A stretch of DNA of 45,497 bases from Acetobacterium sp. (GTDB lineage Bacteria > Bacillota > Clostridia > Eubacteriales > Eubacteriaceae): NCBI GenBank assembly GCA_028692885.1, contig JAQUWM010000015.1, forward strand, positions 1 to 45,497, given 5' to 3'. Below are positions 9,098 to 16,557 of this stretch, in pieces (position 1 is the first letter of the stretch; each line of letters starts with the position of its first letter). The notes beneath the pieces were generated by a model. The model searched no databases. It worked only from the letters and a program-made list of their open reading frames with translations, and had not been told where the DNA came from. The translations under genes and the position numbers were made by a program.

Positions 9098-9202
9098 GTC
9101 AACTTTTTTTAGCATCGTTTTCAAAAACAGCTTTCGTTCACCTTATTCTCAAAATAACATCGACCGCGTTAATAAAAGAGCGTTGATGCAAATTAAAGCA
9201 GC

Positions 9203-10534
9203 TTGACAATCCCCTGGGTTTTTTCGGACGCCTTCAGCAGCATGGCGGCTAAACTGGAGTCGTCGATCCATGTGATTGAAAAAGCCCGCTCCCATTTCGA
9301 AATGGTGTTTCAGACGATCCCGGACGCGACCATCATTACAACCATCGCCGATGGCCGATTGATTGCCTATAACCGAGCTTTTCTGGAAGCGACTAAATAT
9401 ACCGATGACGATTTAGCGGTTGGTTCATTTAATATCTGTGATCTTTATATTGATCCCAGCCAACGGGAAAGCTTCATTAAAAAACTCGAAATCGATGGCT
9501 TTGTCGAGAATTTGGAGTTTGCTTTTTATGGTAAAAACAATGATCAGCATACCGCTCTGATTTCATCAAAAAAAATTATCATTGATGGGGTTCCGCACAT
9601 CCTCAGTGTGATTCGCGATATCACCGGCCTCAAAGCCATTGAAGCGAAACTCAAGCAGAGTGAAGAACGGCACCGATTGCTGGCTGATAATGCCGCGGAT
9701 GTGATCTGGACGATGGATTTGGAAGGGCGGTTTACCTACATCAGCCCGTCGGTGGAAAAGCTCCGGGGGTACACGGTAGCAGAAGTGATGATGCAGTCCC
9801 CAGAAGAAGTCTTGTGTCCGGGATCCTTGCTTGAAATGCAGAAGGGTCTGGCCAGCTCAATGAATTCGGTTCAGAATGAGCTGCCTTTTAAGGTGTACCG
9901 GGGTGAGCTGGAACAACCCTGTAAAGATGGCACCACCATCTGGACCGAAGCCACCGTATCTGGTATTTACAGCGAAGACGGGCGGTTTATCGGGATGCTG
10001 GGGGTTAGTCGGGATATTAGCGAACGAAAGCTGATGGAAGCAGAAATCCGCCGCTTGTCGATTACTGATAAACTAACGCAGAGTTTTAACCGCTTGAAAC
10101 TGGACGAAACCCTGGAACAGCAATTTGAATGGTCGAAAACCAGTTTTACGCCGTTTGCCATCATTATTCTGGATATTGATCATTTCAAGCTGGTCAATGA
10201 TACCTATGGTCATCAGGTCGGCGACCAGGTTCTGGTTGAGCTGGTTGGCGTCCTCAATGACAATGTTCGCAGCCAGGATGTCGTCGGACGCTGGGGCGGC
10301 GAAGAGTTTCTGATCATCTTGCCAGATACCAGTCGGGAGGAAGCCACCGGGTTGGCTGAGCGTCTGCGCCAGGCGGTTGCTGCGAAAATTTTCACAACCG
10401 CCGGTCACGTTACCATCAGCCTCGGGGTTTCCGCGTTTAAGACCGACAGTTCGCCAGAAGCGATTGTTTCGCGCGCCGATACGGCCTTATATCAGGCTAA
10501 GGAAAAGGGCCGCAATCGGGTTGAAGTCATGTAA
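9203..10534 (+). CDS. PAS-PAS-GGDEF diguanylate cyclase
   Basis: About 443 residues. Two PAS domains come first (about 25-140 and 150-280, the latter ending in GMLGVSRDISERKL), then a GGDEF domain (about 285-443). The active-site loop is GGEEF, and the inhibitory I-site RSQD sits five residues before it, so it should make c-di-GMP and be product-inhibited. No transmembrane segment is present, so it is a cytoplasmic sensor. The start is uncertain: the frame opens at 9197, TTG 9203 and ATG 9242 are the only early candidates, and neither has a clear ribosome site. The N-terminus may therefore be truncated or the gene poorly translated. It ends at a strong terminator. Confidence 0.85.
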   Translation: MTIPWVFSDAFSSMAAKLESSIHVIEKARSHFEMVFQTIPDATIITTIADGRLIAYNRAFLEATKYTDDDLAVGSFNICDLYIDPSQRESFIKKLEIDGFVENLEFAFYGKNNDQHTALISSKKIIIDGVPHILSVIRDITGLKAIEAKLKQSEERHRLLADNAADVIWTMDLEGRFTYISPSVEKLRGYTVAEVMMQSPEEVLCPGSLLEMQKGLASSMNSVQNELPFKVYRGELEQPCKDGTTIWTEATVSGIYSEDGRFIGMLGVSRDISERKLMEAEIRRLSITDKLTQSFNRLKLDETLEQQFEWSKTSFTPFAIIILDIDHFKLVNDTYGHQVGDQVLVELVGVLNDNVRSQDVVGRWGGEEFLIILPDTSREEATGLAERLRQAVAAKIFTTAGHVTISLGVSAFKTDSSPEAIVSRADTALYQAKEKGRNRVEVM

Positions 10535-10567
10535 TCGGATCACTCAGCTAAAAAGAAAGCAACTCAA

Positions 10568-10605
10568 AACACCGATGGTCATCATTAGTGATGACCATCG
10601 GTGTT
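10568..10605. terminator. Strong hairpin terminator between convergent genes
   Basis: A perfect 17-bp stem (AACACCGATGGTCATCA and its complement) with a TTAG loop lies between the GGDEF gene and the convergent cstA. Confidence 0.8.
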
Positions 10606-10704
10606 TGTGTTGTACAGCATTAATTTTAAAAGATCGCTATCTAAGCTTGACACGGCACAATTGCCAGTTCAATTTGTCATCGTTAATAGAGTCAGCAATT
10701 ATAG

Positions 10705-12180
10705 CTAGAGCTGACCTAAACCCCGGTGGCTCTGTTTTAAGACCAGCACCAGATACAGGATAGTAGCGGCGGCGCCAATTAGATAGGAAAGCAGATAACT
10801 GTTGGGGTCGATGCCGATAAGCGGTCCCAGACGAGGTTCCAGACCCAGACCAATGGGTGCATGGCAGATATAACTGATCACGATAAAGGTGTAAAACATC
10901 CCGGGGATCAGGGCAATCCAGATTATTTTTTGCTCGTTTTTCAGGTAAACTGCCGCCATCGCCAGGGCGAAAATCGCGACAAACTGATTGGTAAAACCAA
11001 AATACTGCCACAGCAGGTTAAAACCATTGGGCGCGGTCTTGGCAAAAACAAGCAGCACAATCGCGGGGATAAAGATGCCCACAGTGGTCAGAAGCCGTTT
11101 TTTGAGGTTGGTCTGATCAATACTAAAGGCTTCGCCGACCATCAGCCGCAGCGAACGAAACGCCGTATCCCCCGAAGTGATCGGCAGGATAATGACCCCG
11201 AGGATAGCCAAAAATGCCCCAATTGGGCCCAGAAATTCGCGCGAGATCAGGCCGACCATGGCGGTCGCTCCGGTGCTTAAATCAACGCCCCGATTAAAGA
11301 GAATCATGGCTCCGGCAGCCCAGCACATGGCAATGAAACCTTCTAGGATCATCATGTTGTAAAAGGTTGAACGGCCCTCTTTTTCAGAGCTGACGGTTCG
11401 CGAGATCAGGGTTGACTGACTGCCATGGAAACCCGATAAAATGCCACAGGCCACCGTAATAAAGAAGACCGGAACAAATTTCTGACCAAGCGGATGCTGG
11501 GGTAAGGTTGACCAGGACAGATTCTGGAGATTAACCCCACCATCGAGCATGATTCCAACAAAAACGCCCAGTGCGGAGAGAATCAGAATGGCACCAAAAA
11601 TCGGATAGACACGGCCGATTATTTTATCGATCGGGAAAAAGGTGGCGATTAAATAATAACCAAAAATAACGGCATAGACGATCCAGATGGTTGAACTCTG
11701 GGCACTGGCATCCTGATTCAGGATATCTTTGACAATCAGATCGCCAGGGGTATAGATAAAAACAACCCCGACGAGAAATAGCAGCAACCATAACACCAGG
11801 GTATAAAAGCGTTTGATCTTTGGACCCAGATAGCGGCCAACCATCCGCGGCATTTGAGCGCCACCGTTACGGATCGAGATCATCCCGTTGAGATAATCAT
11901 GGACAGCACCAGCCAAAACGCAACCGATCGGAATCGTGATAAACGCCAGCGGGCCGAACAGGATTCCCTGGATTGGTCCCAGCACCGGCCCGGTGCCAGC
12001 AATATTGAGTAACTCGATCAACTGGTTTTTCCATTTTGGCATAGCGACGAAATCGACCCCATCGGCTTGGCTGATCGCTGGTGTCTGGCGCTCATCCGGC
12101 GCAAATACCGTTTCGACCAGCTTGCCGTAGAAAAAACCACCCAAGATCAAAATAAATAGTCCGATAAATAATGTAATCAT
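10705..12180 (-). CDS. cstA: CstA-family carbon starvation transporter
   Basis: A 491-residue polytopic protein with a dozen or more membrane segments. It carries family hallmarks such as NIAGTGPVLGPIQG, AGAVHDYLNGMISIRNGG, FITVACGILSGFHGSQ and ILPITSGDTAFRSLRL. CstA proteins import peptides or pyruvate during carbon limitation; this one matches the shorter Gram-positive type. The ATG at 12180 follows AGGAGGT. It is divergent from the acetolactate decarboxylase gene, and the shared 230-bp intergenic region holds a promoter for each and a 19-bp palindrome. Pyruvate transport would fit the pyruvate-derived substrate pathway of its neighbour, but that is inference. Confidence 0.92.
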   Translation of the reverse strand: MITLFIGLFILILGGFFYGKLVETVFAPDERQTPAISQADGVDFVAMPKWKNQLIELLNIAGTGPVLGPIQGILFGPLAFITIPIGCVLAGAVHDYLNGMISIRNGGAQMPRMVGRYLGPKIKRFYTLVLWLLLFLVGVVFIYTPGDLIVKDILNQDASAQSSTIWIVYAVIFGYYLIATFFPIDKIIGRVYPIFGAILILSALGVFVGIMLDGGVNLQNLSWSTLPQHPLGQKFVPVFFITVACGILSGFHGSQSTLISRTVSSEKEGRSTFYNMMILEGFIAMCWAAGAMILFNRGVDLSTGATAMVGLISREFLGPIGAFLAILGVIILPITSGDTAFRSLRLMVGEAFSIDQTNLKKRLLTTVGIFIPAIVLLVFAKTAPNGFNLLWQYFGFTNQFVAIFALAMAAVYLKNEQKIIWIALIPGMFYTFIVISYICHAPIGLGLEPRLGPLIGIDPNSYLLSYLIGAAATILYLVLVLKQSHRGLGQL

Positions 12181-12244
12181 AAGACCTCCTCTGTGGCGGC
12201 GGCTTTTACAGTAGAAAAATAGCCTTAATCACAACCACGGATTC

Positions 12245-12273
12245 ATTTTATCATTGCTTAAAAGCACCGTCAA
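12245..12273 (-). promoter_or_regulatory. Promoter of cstA
   Basis: On the minus strand TTGACG and TAAAAT are separated by 17 bp, about 65 bp upstream of the cstA start codon. Confidence 0.65.
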
Positions 12274-12298
12274 TGGTGTTGCCCGGAACTGGCGTTTA

Positions 12299-12317
12299 AT
12301 TAGCTGAGTCAGCTAAT
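12299..12317. promoter_or_regulatory. 19-bp palindrome between divergent cstA and budA-like genes
   Basis: ATTAGCTGAGTCAGCTAAT is a perfect inverted repeat (9+1+9) that lies between the two divergent promoters, upstream of both -35 boxes. It is a plausible operator for a dimeric regulator controlling one or both genes. The regulator is not identifiable from this window. Confidence 0.55.
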
Positions 12318-12351
12318 GTAATGTCAATGAAGAAAGGTCTGATAATTATCA

Positions 12352-12380
12352 TTGCATCCTCGACCATGGCGGTGTAAAAT
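12352..12380 (+). promoter_or_regulatory. Promoter of acetolactate decarboxylase gene
   Basis: TTGCAT and TAAAAT are separated by 17 bp, about 30 bp upstream of the start codon at 12411. Confidence 0.55.
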
Positions 12381-12410
12381 CGGACTAAGATTGAGAAATG
12401 AGGAGAGCAG

Positions 12411-13202
12411 ATGAAAATAAAAATTTATAGCTTGGTTTTATCGGTATTAGGTATCTTTATGTTGACGGGGTGTACCACCACTAACAGCAGCAGCGACGCT
12501 GCTTTAAAAACGGAAACGCTCTTTCAGGTGTCGACCATTAATTCGCTGCTGGCTGGTAATTACGATGGGTTTATCAGCTTTGGGGAATTAAAGCAGCATG
12601 GTGATGTCGGAATTGGTACCTTTGATGCCCTCGATGGGGAGCTGGTGATGATTGACAATCAGGTTTACAAGGTTAAAGCCAGTGGGGAAGTGGTCGAAGT
12701 CCCCGATGCCGATACCACACCCTTTGCTGCCGTTACCTCTTTTGATCAAGATGTAACCAAATCATTAAACAAAACGGCCAGTCTGGAAGCCCTAGAACAG
12801 GAACTGGATACTTTAATGGAGAATCCGGCTTCCTTTTATGTCTTCCGGATTGATGGCACCTTCAACACCGTCAAAGCCCGTTCGGTACCCCGGCAGGAAA
12901 AACCCTATCCGGTTCTTTCCGAAGCGGTAAAAAACCAGGCCATTTTTGATTATCAAACGATTACCGGTACCCTGGTCGGTTTGTGGTGCCCAGCGGATAT
13001 TGGCGGCTTGAATGTCAAAGGTTATCATTTCCATTTTATTTCCGCTGACCGCAGCAAGGGCGGACATCTGCTCGATGTCAGCTTTGATAGTGCCGAGGCT
13101 CTAATTGATCAAACCGACGCTTTTTTCATGACCCTGTCCCCAACAACCCCGCTTGAAACCGTCAACGATGCCGATGCGGCCATCGATGCGGTCGAAAAAT
13201 AA
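12411..13202 (+). CDS. budA: Alpha-acetolactate decarboxylase, lipoprotein form
   Basis: 263 residues. Residues 1-21 are a lipoprotein signal with lipobox LTGC (Cys21), so the enzyme should be anchored outside the membrane. The mature part matches acetolactate decarboxylase: GIGTFDALDGEL, FRIDGTF, and the metal-binding block with His206, His208 and His219. The spacing of those His residues (2 and 11) equals that known for the Zn ligands of the Bacillus enzyme. The reaction is (S)-2-acetolactate to (R)-acetoin plus CO2. It has a GAGGAG ribosome site and its own promoter, and is divergent from cstA. Family identity is strong; extracellular location follows from the lipobox. Whether acetolactate is the natural substrate outside the cell is uncertain. 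Confidence 0.88.
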   Translation: MKIKIYSLVLSVLGIFMLTGCTTTNSSSDAALKTETLFQVSTINSLLAGNYDGFISFGELKQHGDVGIGTFDALDGELVMIDNQVYKVKASGEVVEVPDADTTPFAAVTSFDQDVTKSLNKTASLEALEQELDTLMENPASFYVFRIDGTFNTVKARSVPRQEKPYPVLSEAVKNQAIFDYQTITGTLVGLWCPADIGGLNVKGYHFHFISADRSKGGHLLDVSFDSAEALIDQTDAFFMTLSPTTPLETVNDADAAIDAVEK

Positions 13203-13248
13203 CGAGTGGTAGCAAGAAATAAAACAATACCGCCGCAAACAGCTTTAA

Positions 13249-13280
13249 AACAACACTGTGATTTAATATGCAGTGTTGTT
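13249..13280 (+). terminator. Hairpin after acetolactate decarboxylase gene
   Basis: AACAACACTG and CAGTGTTGTT form a perfect 10-bp stem. The tail is only moderately T-rich. Confidence 0.55.
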
Positions 13281-13332
13281 TGAGTTGTGGCTAGTAACTT
13301 TTCTGGTTAGAGCCAAGCTGTCGCTGTTTTTC

Positions 13333-13363
13333 TTGACAATTCCGGGTTGGATGGGGTTTAATA
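13333..13363 (+). promoter_or_regulatory. Probable promoter of membrane GGDEF gene
   Basis: A consensus TTGACA at 13333-13338 is followed 18-19 bp later by a weak TTTAAT/TTAATA -10, about 35 bp upstream of the ATG at 13395. Confidence 0.4.
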
Positions 13364-13394
13364 AGGAAACGGCAAAGACAGGGAGGTTCGACAA

Positions 13395-14504
13395 ATGGAT
13401 GCATTTTTAAAACTGACGGGTAAGGCAAAAAGCGACTTTTATCAGGCTAAATACGATTATTATAAACGCTTTAATCTGGGGATCTTGTTTGTCTCGGCCT
13501 TGATGTTCTTTGTTCTCCTGGTGCCCGACTGGCAGGTTACCGAGCAGTTTTCCTGGCAAACCCTGTTGATCCGCAGCCTCGTGGTGGTTCCCCTGGCGGT
13601 GGTGGTGGTGGCCTATCGCAAGACCGGCAATTATCGGATCATGTCGGCCGTTTCACTGATGATGATTCATGCCGTAATCTGGGGAAACATCTGGGTTGGT
13701 TCTTACGTGATTGATCAATCCCATGTCAATGAAAGTTTTTTGATCATGAGTTTTATCCTGCTGCTGGTGGCTTTCAGTGCCCCGCCATTCTATGCCATGG
13801 TAGCTCAGCTGGCATTGATTGGCGATATCCTGCTGGCGGATCAGCTTTATCATTTTCCCAATCTTGATGTGATTTTGTCCTTCAACATTCAGATGATCAT
13901 GCTTTTGTGCTTGTTGGATCTGATTTTCACCGGGTTTTACTATGATCATTACATCACCCGGAGAAAACTGGAGTTTGCCCTGTTCCACGATCCCCTGACT
14001 CAGGTGTTCAATCGGCGGCAGCTCCACAAGATTATGGGGGAGGGTCACGATTTATCCTTTCTCAGCGATGCCATTGCGATTGTGATTATGGATGTCGATT
14101 ATTTTAAACAGGTCAACGACGACTACGGACACGATGAGGGCGACCGGATTCTACAGTTTGTGGCTGACTGCATCCGCAACAGTCTGCGGGGGCCGGATCT
14201 GGTGATTCGCTGGGGTGGCGAGGAGTTTGTGGCGATTCTGTTTGACTGCCAACGGGATCAGGCCAGCCAGGTGGCTGAGCGCATCCGTCGCTCGGTGGAA
14301 AAGTCGGTTAATGGCGTGTGCCGGATCACCCTGTCGCTGGGGGTTGCCATTTATGAGGGCGGCGATTGTTTTGAGACCATTAAAAAAGCTGATCAGGCGC
14401 TCTATGTCGCTAAGCGCAGCGGCCGCAACCAGGTCTGCTGTTATGAGGAGCTGGATCAGGAAGCACTCGATCCAGAAGGTTTAAGTGGGCATACGGACGC
14501 TTGA
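13395..14504 (+). CDS. Membrane GGDEF diguanylate cyclase
   Basis: 369 residues. The N-terminal half (about 25-185) contains five to six hydrophobic helices with no large external loop, an integral membrane sensor I cannot name. The C-terminal GGDEF domain starts near 195 (FHDPLTQVFNRRQL). The catalytic loop is GGEEF and the I-site RGPD lies five residues upstream, so active, feedback-inhibited c-di-GMP synthesis is expected. The start has GGGAGG upstream. It is monocistronic, with a promoter candidate on one side and a terminator shared with the convergent flavodiiron gene on the other. Confidence 0.87.
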   Translation: MDAFLKLTGKAKSDFYQAKYDYYKRFNLGILFVSALMFFVLLVPDWQVTEQFSWQTLLIRSLVVVPLAVVVVAYRKTGNYRIMSAVSLMMIHAVIWGNIWVGSYVIDQSHVNESFLIMSFILLLVAFSAPPFYAMVAQLALIGDILLADQLYHFPNLDVILSFNIQMIMLLCLLDLIFTGFYYDHYITRRKLEFALFHDPLTQVFNRRQLHKIMGEGHDLSFLSDAIAIVIMDVDYFKQVNDDYGHDEGDRILQFVADCIRNSLRGPDLVIRWGGEEFVAILFDCQRDQASQVAERIRRSVEKSVNGVCRITLSLGVAIYEGGDCFETIKKADQALYVAKRSGRNQVCCYEELDQEALDPEGLSGHTDA

Positions 14505-14579
14505 ATGATTGGGTGGAAAGAAACCCGCAATCCAGTTGCACCTGTATCGAAGCGCATACTTTACAATTGGGAAATAAAG

Positions 14580-14617
14580 AACACCGCTGTCCCTCAAGAT
14601 TGAAGGACAGCGGTGTT
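14580..14617. terminator. Hairpin terminator between GGDEF and flavodiiron genes
   Basis: AACACCGCTGTCC pairs perfectly with GGACAGCGGTGTT (13 bp), with a further short stem inside the loop. It lies between two convergent genes. Confidence 0.8.
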
Positions 14618-14656
14618 AATGTATCGTAGGCACTTTTTTGTTTTATCAATCAGGAT

Positions 14657-15844
14657 TTAGGCTTTGGCGATATCTTTGCCAAAGTCGATGGCTAGTTGTT
14701 GTTGAGAATTGTCGGGATTCCACTGATTCCGCAGGCCATCATTGATGATTTCAAAACCGGCCCCGGTCAGCCATTCATTTAACACCTTGGTTGACTCGCC
14801 ACTCCAACCGTAGCAGCCAAAGGCGGCCGCTTTTTTATTTTTAAACTTCAGTTCTTTCATCAGATGAATAAAGCCAGCAATCGAGTGAAGAATACTGCCA
14901 CCAATGGTCGGCGAACCGATCAGCACCGTTTTAGATTTAAAGACCTCAGTAATCAGATCGTTTTCATCGCTTTTTGACAGGTTGAAGACTTTTACTTCAA
15001 CATCCGGATCGGTCAGGCCGATCCCTTCGGCAATTTTTTCGGCCAGATTTTTTGTCCCGCTCCACATCGTGTCATAGATAATGGTAATCTGATTTTCCTG
15101 ATAATCCTCGGCCCACTGAGCATATTTAGCGACAATTTGCATCGGGTTGTCATTCCAAATGACGCCATGACTGGTGGCAATAATGTCAATGGTGAGATTC
15201 AAGGCAATAATTTCGGCTAATTTTTTACGCAATATAGCACTAAAGGGAGTTAGAATATTGGCGTAGTATTTCATCGCTTCTTTAAATAAATCACATTGAT
15301 CGACCAGATTATTAAACAATTTTTCGGTGGCATAATGTTGCCCAAAGGCATCATTGCTGAATAAAATATTGTCTCCGGTCAGGTAAGTGGCCATACTATC
15401 GGGCCAATGGAGCATCCGCATTTCGACAAATATCAATTCTTTGCCATTGCCGACATCCAGCTTATCGCCGGTTTTTACGACATTGAAGTTCCAGTCTTGA
15501 TGATACTGACCAGTTAACGACTTTACTGCATTTTCAGAACAGTAAATGGGAACATCCGGGATTCGCTCCATCAGTTCCAGCAGGGCACCGCTGTGATCCA
15601 CTTCGCCATGATTAGCCACAATATAGTCGATCTCATCCAAGTTGATCACCTGAGCTAAATTTTCGACAAAATCTTTGGCATAGGGCATCCAGACCGTATC
15701 GACTAAAACCGTCTTTTCTTCCTGGATCAGATAAGAATTGTAGCTAGAGCCATGATTAGTAGAAAACTCATTGCCATGAAACTGCTGTAACTCCCAATCG
15801 ACTTTACCAACCCAGCTGACGTTATTTTTAATTTGTTTTTTCAT
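14657..15844 (-). CDS. fprA: Flavodiiron protein (A-type flavoprotein)
   Basis: About 395 residues. The N-terminal metallo-beta-lactamase-like domain carries the diiron ligands: NHGEVDHSG (H-x-E-x-D-H), a His in MLHWPD, an Asp in FSNDAFG and a His in TSHGVIW. The C-terminal flavodoxin domain (from about 250, IIYDTMWSGT) binds FMN. Length is typical. In anaerobes this soluble enzyme reduces O2 to water (or NO to N2O), with electrons from rubredoxin or F420-type donors. No rubredoxin gene is adjacent here. The open frame runs to 15874. The ATG at 15844 gives the standard N-terminus, but its AAAGGA site is about 12 nt away, so a start at 15862 remains possible. Confidence 0.92.
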   Translation of the reverse strand: MKKQIKNNVSWVGKVDWELQQFHGNEFSTNHGSSYNSYLIQEEKTVLVDTVWMPYAKDFVENLAQVINLDEIDYIVANHGEVDHSGALLELMERIPDVPIYCSENAVKSLTGQYHQDWNFNVVKTGDKLDVGNGKELIFVEMRMLHWPDSMATYLTGDNILFSNDAFGQHYATEKLFNNLVDQCDLFKEAMKYYANILTPFSAILRKKLAEIIALNLTIDIIATSHGVIWNDNPMQIVAKYAQWAEDYQENQITIIYDTMWSGTKNLAEKIAEGIGLTDPDVEVKVFNLSKSDENDLITEVFKSKTVLIGSPTIGGSILHSIAGFIHLMKELKFKNKKAAAFGCYGWSGESTKVLNEWLTGAGFEIINDGLRNQWNPDNSQQQLAIDFGKDIAKA

Positions 15845-15912
15845 GATTATAACCATTCCTTTCATTTCACTCAAAGCACAAAACGTTCTGAAACGACTTG
15901 CTTCTAAGCGTT

Positions 15913-15941
15913 ATTCTATAAGCCATAGGGATAGCCGTAAA
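15913..15941 (-). promoter_or_regulatory. Promoter of flavodiiron gene
   Basis: On the minus strand TTTACG and TAGAAT are separated by 17 bp, about 70 bp upstream of the start. Confidence 0.5.
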
Positions 15942-16349
15942 CTACAAATCACGTGAATGAGTTACGTTCTGATCAATTCCCGATGACGGTTTCTTCAAAT
16001 GCAGTTGTCAAGCGCTATTGCTGATCATTCTGATTATTTCGTTTGTTGTTTTTCAGAAATGGAAATTAATTCGATTTCTAATTAGAAAAACAACTTATAA
16101 ATTTATATACCCATAATTATTAGAGATAAACTTTTTTCAGTTAAACACAGTGGGATATAAGCTCCGGATGAGCGTAAAAAGAATCGTCTCTTGATTAGCG
16201 AGAATCGGATTGTGATATCCACTTATTTTTACAAGATCGAAAGCAGTAAAATGTGGCTGTTCAAATCGTCCCGTATCATCAGGTATTAATGTGATTGATC
16301 TGGTTTTATCAGGATACTGATGTGTTCAAAAAAATACGCAAAAATAATG
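15942..16349. other. AT-rich intergenic region, no gene seen
   Basis: About 400 bp between the divergent promoters of the flavodiiron and chemotaxis genes. All frames are interrupted. I see no convincing hairpin, repeat or RNA gene here. Confidence 0.5.
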
Positions 16350-16379
16350 TTGGATTATTCCTGGAAATAAGGTTATAAT
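16350..16379 (+). promoter_or_regulatory. Promoter of chemotaxis receptor gene
   Basis: TTGGAT and a perfect TATAAT are separated by 18 bp. This predicts a leader of about 170 nt before the ATG at 16558; I see no recognised riboswitch in that leader. Confidence 0.55.
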
Positions 16380-16557
16380 AGTTATATTCGTTTAAATGAA
16401 TGATCGATTCTAGGTTAGGATGGAACGGATTCGAGACCTTAAAACTCAAACCTTAAGTGGTGGCGATTGCGTTTAAGCGTTTATTTCCAGTTTGATCTGA
16501 ATAATGTCGTTATTAAGGGTATAAATAAAATCAAATAAAGCATCATGGAGGGGAAAA

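Noticed and set aside
8970-9206. Plus-strand reading frame upstream of the GGDEF gene
   Set aside because: Antisense to the marR gene start, its promoter and operator; no ribosome site. Only its last codons (MQIKAA) were considered as a possible shifted start of the GGDEF gene.
10377-10763. Reading frame of 128 codons spanning the GGDEF gene end
   Set aside because: Shadow frame that runs through the strong bidirectional terminator.
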